DNA from: Elusimicrobia bacterium RIFOXYB2_FULL_48_7
GTDB taxonomy: Bacteria > Elusimicrobiota > Endomicrobiia > CG1-02-37-114 > XYA2-FULL-39-19
Direction: 5' to 3'
Length of the DNA stretch: 7,665 nucleotides
Assembly (NCBI GenBank): GCA_001800495.1
Contig: MGVM01000090.1
Coordinates: 1-7,665 of the forward strand
Part shown: positions 1 to 5,729 of the stretch, piece after piece
How positions within the stretch are numbered: position 1 is the first letter of the stretch
Layout of the letters: the number at the start of each line of letters is the position of its first letter
Notes under the pieces: generated by a model
Database searches by the model: none
The model's input: the letters and a program-made list of their open reading frames with translations, nothing else
What the model was told of the DNA's origin: nothing
Translations under genes and position numbers: made by a program

Positions 1-255
1 TTCGTGCCTGAAAAGCACGGTTTCCCCGCCGAGTTCTATCTTGTTTTCACCGTAACCCACGGTTACCGTCCTGATGGGCGGTTCGCTCGCTGAGGCAAGC
101 GCTTCTTTCGCGTCTTCGGTGATATCCGGGCATTTGTCCAGTGACGACTTTTTCCCCGCAAGCGCCATAGCGAACGCCAGGCAGGTCGGGAAGCCGCATT
201 TTTTGCAGTTTGTTTTCGGCAGCAGTTTATAAATATCAAGTCCGGTCAAAGCCAT
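1..255 (-). CDS. acsC: Corrinoid iron-sulfur protein large (gamma) subunit, N-terminal part (runs off the left edge)
   Basis: This is the first 85 codons of AcsC (CdhE in archaea). Its family carries a [4Fe-4S] cluster and, with the small subunit AcsD, a cobamide that moves methyl groups from methyltetrahydrofolate to acetyl-CoA synthase in the Wood-Ljungdahl pathway. The visible part opens with ALTGLDIYKLLPKTNC and has cysteines at residues 17, 20, 25 and 42 (C-x2-C-x4-C-x16-C), the expected cluster-binding pattern. It continues into TVTVGYG and GGETVLFRHE, the start of the TIM-barrel domain as I recall it in this family. The reading frame is open to base 1, so the C-terminal barrel and corrinoid-binding region lie outside the window. 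The ATG at 253-255 has AAAGGAG (263-269) 7 nt upstream. A strong promoter-like sequence lies just before it, so acsC is probably transcribed apart from the genes upstream. Cytoplasmic. Identity is fairly certain from the Cys motif and flanking sequence. Confidence 0.9.
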   Translation of the reverse strand, partial: MALTGLDIYKLLPKTNCKKCGFPTCLAFAMALAGKKSSLDKCPDITEDAKEALASASEPPIRTVTVGYGENKIELGGETVLFRHE

Positions 256-294
256 AAACTATCTCCTTTATTTCTTTTTTTCTAAAGTGTTTTG

Positions 295-323
295 ATTATA
301 TAAAATCGAATCAAATCGGTCAA
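295..323 (-). promoter_or_regulatory. Sigma-70-type promoter for acsC
   Basis: Read on the minus strand, TTGACC (318-323) and TATAAT (295-300) are separated by exactly 17 nt. That is a near-perfect -35, a perfect -10 and the optimal spacing. The -35 begins 3 nt after the stop codon of the upstream membrane-protein gene. Transcription would start near 288, giving a leader of about 33 nt that contains the AAAGGAG ribosome site. The spacer contains three head-to-tail GATTY units (GATTT, GATTC, GATTT), which could be chance or an operator. The promoter call rests on sequence match only. Confidence 0.75.
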
Positions 324-326
324 CTG

Positions 327-2489
327 CTATTTTTCGTCTATCCTGAAATTGCTCAGCCCGGCGGCAAGCTCACGGGTATCGGCGCTCCCGGGCAGAACGG
401 ATTTAGGCATGCTGACTGATTTGTAAGTGAAGCGCGTGATGTTTTTCCCTATTTTCAAGTAACCAGCCGGCACGTTAAGCGCATAATTATGCCATCCGGG
501 TTTAAGTTCAAGCAATGCAAGGAACTTATCGTTAACGTAAATTGAAATTGCCTGGCCTTTTGAATCGGCAGGGAACGGCAGCAAGTCCATGGAAATTATA
601 TGGCTGGAAGGTTTGTCAATCTCAAATGAGAGCTCTGATACGGTTCCTTTTGACCAGTGGAAAAACCTATCACCCCAGAACTCCGGGTAGTACCAGCCCC
701 TGCTGTATTTCAGTAAATTGTTGAAAGCCTGTTTGGCGGCATTGTTACACTGGAAAGCATAACCTTTTTCTGGCAATTTGAAAACCGTGATGCCGTCATT
801 TTTGTACTCGGTAACCGAAGAGCCAGGCACTGCTTTCTTTATGTAATTCATGATACCGGGTTTATCATAAGGTGAATGAACGACAATATACCGTATGTTC
901 AGCAGCTCGATGTCTTTTTTAACGGGCCGCAGTAGCGCTTCTTTATCAATCCCTTCCTGGAGCCTGAATAGGGTGCTCAGCATAGGAATTTCAAAATAAC
1001 TGTCCGGAAGCGATGTGGAACCGCGGGAAATTATCCCGTTAAGGAGCCGCTTGTTGTGAACGGTTTGCCAGAGCTGGAAATGAAGCGAGGGTTTTCCTGC
1101 GGGGACTGAAGAAATATCCCATCCAAGAGGTATTTCAAGCACGGTAAAATCCCCTTTTTCCTGAGCTATGTTTTTGTATATTTCAGGGACAGGTGTTTTC
1201 ATCAGCGGGTAAGGGGCAGGCAGGTACTCCAGGAGGATCAGGGCCAGGACAACAAACGGGAATACTGCCTTGTTTTTGAGTTTTTGGTTTATCTGCACGC
1301 AGCCATAAGCAAAAAAAACAGACAGGGAGAGCATGCCCATTATTGCAAAGCGCCCCGAGCTCCTGATGGCGTTGAAAATTGGCAGGTACTGTAGCAGTTT
1401 AGCCGGCAAAACAATCCTTTCGTGGTCCCGCCCAAAGAGATGTAGGCTTGGGCCCAGCGAAAGCAGGAAGAAACAAAGCGCGCAATAAAACCAGAATCTG
1501 GATTGTTTAAGCTGGTTAAAATACCTGGCAAAAATATAACAGGAGAGGAGAATTACCGTGTACCCGATAAAAACGTTGCTTTCGGCTATTCCGCCGGAAA
1601 ATATCGAATAGTAAATGCCTGAAACTGTGTTTCCAAAAAACGGGCTGAACCCGCTGGGCGTGAAAAACGCGGCAAGGTCGCTTACAAAAACAGAGTAAAG
1701 CCCGGGCCCGCTGGAAATATAGTAACCATGCAGTATTTCATTTATTGATAATACAACAAGCGGCATGATGCCTACACAACAGAAGATCAGGAAAACCGGA
1801 GCTTTTTTAATAAATAACGGTCCCAGTATTTCTTTCTTTTCGGTCAACAGCAGATAAAACAAGTAAAAGAAGGTGAAAAGAACCAGGAATATAAAATAGT
1901 AATAATCGTTCCAGGCCGCGAGCGACAGGAACACAGCCGAGAGGATCATGTTCTTCAGCGGCTTTTCATCCCGCAAGGCCTTTATCAGGAAAAGCACATA
2001 GAACGGGATAAATTCCGCAGCCACTAGGCTCATGTGTCCCATCAGGTGGGCGAATTTATAGGGGCAAAAAGCGAATATTACGCCGGAAATGAACGCCGCG
2101 CTTTTGTTTTTTACGAGGTAATCCGACAGCAGGTAGGCGCCGTACCCGCTGAAAACGAAGGATAACAGGACAATAATATTGTAGCAGGCAGGCAGATTGA
2201 AAAAAAACTGAAACGGAACGGAGATGAGCCCGTTTATTATGGCATGGCTGTGGAGCATCAGGCTTGCGCCGGAAGGGTAGAATATGTAGTCGCAGAAGAG
2301 CGGGCTTGTTTTAAGCTCAAAAAGAGCTTTCTTTACCCACCACAGGCCCCAGTAAAATATCAGGTTGTCGCCTTGTCCGGGAATGTGGGTGAAGAATTTT
2401 AGAACCAGCGGGTAGGTGAAAATCAGGGTTATCCCGAGATAACCGTATAAGGCCCTGAAGTGGTGGTCGTTTAGTAATTTCTTTAACAA
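327..2489 (-). CDS. Polytopic GT-C-like membrane protein with C-terminal beta-sandwich domain
   Basis: This is a 720-residue membrane protein of unproven function. About 11 to 12 hydrophobic segments fill residues 12-425, followed by a soluble region of about 295 residues. The architecture fits GT-C-fold glycosyltransferases that use polyprenyl-phosphate sugars. An acidic residue sits in the first loop after TM1 (GQGDN, D41), with conserved-looking stretches FYPSGA (70-75), WNDYYY (193-198) and SSGRFAIMG (377-385). The tail (about 597-718) resembles a beta-sandwich module I recall at the C-terminus of envelope enzymes: HWSKG, a central YVNDKFLALLEL strand, GWHNY and PGSADTRELA. The predicted start is a TTG at 2487-2489, 1 nt after the lemA stop (TAA-A-TTG). 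No Shine-Dalgarno is visible, an in-frame stop lies only 7 codons upstream, and the first internal Met is residue 77, inside the membrane domain. Start by re-initiation after lemA is therefore likely. It could transfer sugars to lipid, glycan or protein, but no donor or acceptor can be named. Confidence 0.6.
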   Translation of the reverse strand: MLKKLLNDHHFRALYGYLGITLIFTYPLVLKFFTHIPGQGDNLIFYWGLWWVKKALFELKTSPLFCDYIFYPSGASLMLHSHAIINGLISVPFQFFFNLPACYNIIVLLSFVFSGYGAYLLSDYLVKNKSAAFISGVIFAFCPYKFAHLMGHMSLVAAEFIPFYVLFLIKALRDEKPLKNMILSAVFLSLAAWNDYYYFIFLVLFTFFYLFYLLLTEKKEILGPLFIKKAPVFLIFCCVGIMPLVVLSINEILHGYYISSGPGLYSVFVSDLAAFFTPSGFSPFFGNTVSGIYYSIFSGGIAESNVFIGYTVILLSCYIFARYFNQLKQSRFWFYCALCFFLLSLGPSLHLFGRDHERIVLPAKLLQYLPIFNAIRSSGRFAIMGMLSLSVFFAYGCVQINQKLKNKAVFPFVVLALILLEYLPAPYPLMKTPVPEIYKNIAQEKGDFTVLEIPLGWDISSVPAGKPSLHFQLWQTVHNKRLLNGIISRGSTSLPDSYFEIPMLSTLFRLQEGIDKEALLRPVKKDIELLNIRYIVVHSPYDKPGIMNYIKKAVPGSSVTEYKNDGITVFKLPEKGYAFQCNNAAKQAFNNLLKYSRGWYYPEFWGDRFFHWSKGTVSELSFEIDKPSSHIISMDLLPFPADSKGQAISIYVNDKFLALLELKPGWHNYALNVPAGYLKIGKNITRFTYKSVSMPKSVLPGSADTRELAAGLSNFRIDEK

Positions 2490-2490
2490 T

Positions 2491-3051
2491 TTAGGGAACG
2501 TTGATCTTTACTTCCACGTCCTGTTTATCATGTTCAGATATGGTAAATAGCTGCTGGTAATTGAATCCGAAAGTTGAAGCAACCAGGTTATAAGGCACTT
2601 GCGTGATAATTGTGTTGTATATGGTCGCACTGTCGTTGAAAAATTCCCTCCTGTCCGCAATCTGGTTTTCCAGGTAGCTTATGCGTTTCTGTAAATTGGA
2701 AAATTGCTCGTTGGACTTTAAGTCCGGGTAATTTTCGGCAACTGCGAAAAGGCCCGCCAAGGCCCCGGTCAGTGCCTGTTCCAGCTGGACTTTTTGCCCG
2801 ACGGTTTTTGCCTGCATTGCCTGTGACCTGAGCTCAGTGATATTTTCAAGCACGGATTTCTCGAACTTCATGTACGCTTCACAGGCGGCTATAAGTTTAG
2901 GGATTTCATCGTGCCTTTGTTTTAAAAGGACGTCTATGTTGGCCCAGGCGCGCAGGAAATTGTTTTTCAGGAATACCATGCGGTTGTAAAGCCCGATAAA
3001 GTAACCCAATACTACCAGGAGCAAGAACAGAAAAATGATAAACGAAAGCAT
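2491..3051 (-). CDS. lemA: LemA family membrane protein
   Basis: This 186-residue protein is a clear LemA family member of usual length. An N-terminal membrane helix (residues 2-22) is followed by YNRMVFLKNN (23-32), WANIDVLLKQRHDEIPKL (36-53), FAVAENYPDLKSNEQF (102-117), LQKRISYLENQIADRREF (120-137) and NTIITQVPYNLVA (146-158). These are the hallmark blocks of the long anti-parallel helical bundle. Basic residues after the helix (R24, K30) suggest the bundle faces the cytoplasm. LemA proteins are widespread with no settled biochemical role; relatives include the magnetosome protein MamQ. The ATG at 3049-3051 is preceded by AGGGGG (3058-3063) at 6-nt spacing. Its upstream neighbour encodes a GIDE-domain protein, a pairing I recall from many bacteria and one that suggests joint action at the membrane. 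Its stop lies 1 nt before the TTG start of the next gene, suggesting translational coupling. Confidence 0.93.
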   Translation of the reverse strand: MLSFIIFLFLLLVVLGYFIGLYNRMVFLKNNFLRAWANIDVLLKQRHDEIPKLIAACEAYMKFEKSVLENITELRSQAMQAKTVGQKVQLEQALTGALAGLFAVAENYPDLKSNEQFSNLQKRISYLENQIADRREFFNDSATIYNTIITQVPYNLVASTFGFNYQQLFTISEHDKQDVEVKINVP

Positions 3052-3066
3052 TTTATTCCCCCTAAA

Positions 3067-3101
3067 TACCCCATGTTACCCGCTAGGAAGGGTATTGGGT
3101 A
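3067..3101 (-). promoter_or_regulatory. Possible interrupted hairpin in the lemA leader
   Basis: In the 56-nt gap between the GIDE gene and lemA, the minus-strand RNA could pair UACCC (3097-3101) with GGGUA (3067-3071) and, inside it, ACCC (3090-3093) with GGGU (3078-3081). An 8-nt loop and a small internal loop separate the arms. The structure ends just before the AGGGGG ribosome site. It has no U-run, so it is not an intrinsic terminator. It may be a processing or translation-control stem, or chance in a short G/C-run region. Confidence 0.25.
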
Positions 3102-3107
3102 AATTTA

Positions 3108-4055
3108 CTATTCAAAAAATAATTGCGGGAAAATCATTAGAATTGAAACTATATAAAAGAAAACTGCAAGCGCTACTGAAAAGGCCCCCCGCCATAAAAA
3201 TTTTCTGGTGATGTTTTTTTCGCTGTCTTCCGAAAGGATGAAAGTGCCATTCATATCGCCTTTTTTAACGACGACATCCGCTAGCGGGTCAAAGTCTATT
3301 TGCCGGGCTTCCTCATGCCTGAATTCGTTTGTTACATGTCTGACGGCTGAGTCCCATTCTGCGATGTCTATAATGCCGTCATTGTTTTTATCAAACTTTA
3401 AAAGGGATTGCCTGTCGTGTTTTAGTTTCCTTATTACATCCGTAAGGCTGTTTCTTGACTGCTCAATGAAGTCTTTTGATTTCTCTGCTGTGCCTATCAC
3501 GAATACTTCCTCGTTATTCAGTATATACCATTCCTTATACCTGCGGCTGCCAGAACTATCGATGGTCACTGTCCTGGGCTCGTAGTCCAAGTCTGCATTT
3601 CTCGGGTCAACTAGGACTCTGCCGGTGCTGTCGTCGATATAGAATGGTAGGTCGCTCTTGATTCTCTGGATTTCTTGCCACCTGGTGCCGTCGCGCGTCT
3701 GGACTTTCTTTTCAAGAGTGTACATGTAGTAAACGCATTCCGCCTTGCTTATAGGGCTTATCACGCGGCAGATTTCAACAGTTCTGCCATTCAGTTCCAC
3801 GAGCCCCATTGCCAAAGAACGGATTGTTGATGTTGGTATGTCTTCAATGATCTTCTTTTTCCTTAATTTCGCGGCACCTCCCGCAAAAAGGCCTATGCTG
3901 ACAAAAAGAAAAATAATGCTGGTAACAAGGTTTGCCGGCAAGCGGCCGTAAGGAACTGAGTTCCCCACCGCCAGCGCGTAAAGAATAAAACCGAGCATGG
4001 CAAAAGTTGAAACAGGTGCGCTGGTGAAATCCGACAACTTGGCCGAAATTCGCAT
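3108..4055 (-). CDS. GIDE-domain (MULAN-like) membrane protein with an EF-hand loop
   Basis: This 315-residue protein has two N-terminal membrane segments (about 16-32 and 43-61), a basic stop (AAKLRKKK), a cytoplasm-facing soluble region and a C-terminal membrane segment (about 290-310). Residues 79-190 match the GIDE domain of the mitochondrial ubiquitin ligase MULAN/MAPL: AMGLVELNGRTVEICRVISP, SKAECVYYMYTLEKKV, QRIKSDLPFYIDDSTGRVLV and EEVFVIGTAE. No RING finger or cysteine-rich tail is present, so ligase activity is not expected. Residues 222-233 read DKNNDGIIDIAE, a complete 12-residue EF-hand calcium loop, followed by W. I recall similar loops at this place in other bacterial GIDE proteins. 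The ATG at 4055 is chosen over the TTG one codon upstream because AGGGG (4062-4066) lies 6 nt from the ATG but only 3 nt from the TTG. Neighbours are an MscS channel and LemA. Family is quite certain; the role is unknown, possibly a calcium-responsive membrane partner of LemA. Confidence 0.85.
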   Translation of the reverse strand: MRISAKLSDFTSAPVSTFAMLGFILYALAVGNSVPYGRLPANLVTSIIFLFVSIGLFAGGAAKLRKKKIIEDIPTSTIRSLAMGLVELNGRTVEICRVISPISKAECVYYMYTLEKKVQTRDGTRWQEIQRIKSDLPFYIDDSTGRVLVDPRNADLDYEPRTVTIDSSGSRRYKEWYILNNEEVFVIGTAEKSKDFIEQSRNSLTDVIRKLKHDRQSLLKFDKNNDGIIDIAEWDSAVRHVTNEFRHEEARQIDFDPLADVVVKKGDMNGTFILSEDSEKNITRKFLWRGAFSVALAVFFYIVSILMIFPQLFFE

Positions 4056-4061
4056 CAATAA

Positions 4062-4066
4062 CCCCT
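4062..4066 (-). promoter_or_regulatory. Shine-Dalgarno deciding the GIDE-protein start
   Basis: AGGGG on the minus strand lies 6 nt before the ATG at 4053-4055. The alternative TTG at 4056-4058 would have only 3 nt of spacing, so the ATG is the better start. Confidence 0.6.
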
Positions 4067-4078
4067 GTTTTGACGCTT

Positions 4079-5098
4079 TTAGCGGTTCAAAATCACGTTT
4101 CTAGTAGGGTACTCGATTACAATTTTTTCCCGGTCAAACTTTTTCTTTACGCTTTTAATGAATTCATGTATGAGAAGATATTTATCGACGAATTCTTTCC
4201 CCCTCATTATGACGGTAAAATTGATGTTTGAGTCGCCGAAATTGTTGTATCTTATAAAAGGCTGGAACGAAGGTATTCCGCCATTAACCGTTTTCATTAT
4301 TTCCGTTGCAGTTTCTGTTACTATTTTTTCCACATTGTCCAGGTTGCTTTTGTAGGAAACGGACATGTCTATAAGTATTGCGAGTTCTTTGTCCGGCTGG
4401 TAATAGTTTGTTACAATTGCCTGGGCAAGTTTTGAGTTAGGGATTACGATGATATTGTTCTGGAGTGCGCGGACTTTGGTTGAACGCCAACCGATATCAA
4501 TCACATAGCCTTCCTGGCCTGAATCCAGTTTGATATATTCCCCCACATTAACCTGTTTGTTGAGGATTGTGTATATACCGGCAAATAGATTCGATAGGGT
4601 TTCCTGCAAGGCCAGTGCGACAGCCAATCCGCCGATACCCAGCGCCGTGAGGATGGGGGCTATGGAAATCCCCAGCAGGTTCAGTATTATAAGCGAACCT
4701 ATAGTGAAGATCGTAATATTCGCTACATTGCGGGTGAGCGTTGTTACTGGAAAAGCGTTGGATTGCTGGAGTTTTTCTGAATATGCTTTTATTGTCTCCA
4801 CGACTATTCGTGAAACGACAAGGGTAAGGGAAATGACCCAGATTATTATTGTTATTTTATCTACAAACACGGAAACCTTCTGTGAAAGTGATGTGGCCTT
4901 CATGGCAAAGGAAATACCAAGCAGGACCCCCCAGAAAAGAAACGGTGTCTTGATGGAATTTATGATTATGTCGTCAATATTTGTCTGGGTTTTTCCAACC
5001 CATTTTTGAAGGAACTTGAACAGGACCTGCCTTAATCCGTAAGTTGCCCCGAAAATAACGACAATTGCGATTGCAGCGATCAAAATGTCTTTGTGCAT
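4079..5098 (-). CDS. MscS-family small-conductance mechanosensitive channel
   Basis: This 339-residue protein is a mechanosensitive channel that would open under membrane tension and release solutes on osmotic downshock. The pore helix and start of the beta domain are clear: IAPILTALGIGGLAVALALQ followed by ETLSNLFAGIYTIL (146-178), with the Gly/Ala packing pattern typical of MscS TM3. Then come VGEYIKL (185-191), IGWRSTKVRALQNNIIVIPN (202-221) and SKLAQAIVTNY (222-232), the usual beta-domain signature. The C-terminal alpha/beta region follows (240-335). Hydrophobic segments at about 5-22, 51-66, 81-100 and 124-144 precede the pore helix, so it has about five membrane spans against three in E. 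coli MscS (286 aa). That places it nearer the larger YnaI/YbdG-like subgroup. The ATG at 5096-5098 follows AGGAG (5105-5109) at 6 nt. The GIDE gene begins 23 nt after its stop. Confidence 0.92.
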   Translation of the reverse strand: MHKDILIAAIAIVVIFGATYGLRQVLFKFLQKWVGKTQTNIDDIIINSIKTPFLFWGVLLGISFAMKATSLSQKVSVFVDKITIIIWVISLTLVVSRIVVETIKAYSEKLQQSNAFPVTTLTRNVANITIFTIGSLIILNLLGISIAPILTALGIGGLAVALALQETLSNLFAGIYTILNKQVNVGEYIKLDSGQEGYVIDIGWRSTKVRALQNNIIVIPNSKLAQAIVTNYYQPDKELAILIDMSVSYKSNLDNVEKIVTETATEIMKTVNGGIPSFQPFIRYNNFGDSNINFTVIMRGKEFVDKYLLIHEFIKSVKKKFDREKIVIEYPTRNVILNR

Positions 5099-5129
5099 GG
5101 TCTTCTCCTGTATATTTTAATGTATCGGA

Positions 5130-5729
5130 TTATCTTCTTGGCATATTGCGGACAGCCCGCAGGGTAATCCTGTAAGTCTCTTCATCAAGCGGTATCCGGA
5201 CGATTTTTTCAACCGCGGCGCGCTTGAATAAATTCTGCAGGTTCTCAGCCACGGAATCGTTGAAATCTATTTTTGACAATGCTGTTATCCCATCCTCGAA
5301 TTGCCACATGGTTTCCCCTGTGCCCGCTTCAATCATCCGGTAGTTTACCCGCATGACATCTCCCAGGGCTACCCTTACCGGCTTGAAAATAATCAGGTTT
5401 CCGTAAATCATGGCATCAACACCGAGTTTGGCGCCTACATCCTGTGGTTTAAACGCGTTAAGCTGGCCAGCGTCTGTTATTCCCATTTCCCTGAGTATTA
5501 CATCGGTTTCATCGAGGGGCTGGGTTATATACCCGTATTTTTCAAGCATCCTGCGGTAGAACTTTTCCCTGACAAGCCGCGGCCCATCCATGTTCGTTGT
5601 CTGGTTCTCCATGGGTAGAAGGGCGACCCTTATAGGGGGCAGCTGCTGCCGTACTGTCCTGGTGCAAGCGGAGAACATTAAAAGAACTGCAAGCGCCGGA
5701 ATGACCGTGAAAGATTGTTTCAGGTTCAT
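5130..5729 (-). CDS. DUF799/GNA1162-like putative outer-membrane lipoprotein
   Basis: This 199-residue lipoprotein has a type II signal: basic N-terminus (MNLK), hydrophobic core, and cleavage before Cys22 (MFSAC). The residue after Cys is Thr, not Asp, so export to the outer membrane is expected. The mature part resembles the DUF799/GNA1162 family, whose fold is like the TolB N-terminal domain: VALLPMENQTTNMDGP (35-50), REKFYRRMLEKYGY (54-67), KLGVDAMIYGNLIIF (101-115), YRMIEAGTGETMWQ (130-143). The ATG at 5727-5729 overlaps the pfkA stop (ATGA), so translation is probably coupled. A longer frame reaching back to 5822 was rejected because it would hide the signal peptide behind 31 residues inside pfkA. 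Relatives I recall sit beside a CsgG-like gene and a DUF4810 gene; neither is here. Family assignment is from remembered motifs and is moderate; lipoprotein status is strong. Confidence 0.75.
   Translation of the reverse strand: MNLKQSFTVIPALAVLLMFSACTRTVRQQLPPIRVALLPMENQTTNMDGPRLVREKFYRRMLEKYGYITQPLDETDVILREMGITDAGQLNAFKPQDVGAKLGVDAMIYGNLIIFKPVRVALGDVMRVNYRMIEAGTGETMWQFEDGITALSKIDFNDSVAENLQNLFKRAAVEKIVRIPLDEETYRITLRAVRNMPRR

Noticed and set aside
256..326. Intrinsic terminator between the GT-C-like gene and acsC
   Set aside because: No stable hairpin followed by a U-run was seen on the minus strand; the gap is mostly taken up by the promoter and ribosome site.
3208..3585. Plus-strand open frame opposite the GIDE gene (125 codons)
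   Set aside because: It is antisense to the GIDE/EF-hand coding region and its Ser/Leu-rich sequence shows no family motif.
4056..4058. TTG start one codon before the GIDE-protein ATG
   Set aside because: It is only 3 nt from the AGGGG ribosome site; the ATG at 4053-4055 has 6-nt spacing and a better codon.
4530..5009. Plus-strand open frame opposite the MscS gene (159 codons)
   Set aside because: It is fully antisense to a clear MscS gene, has no recognisable domain, and its composition follows from the opposite strand.
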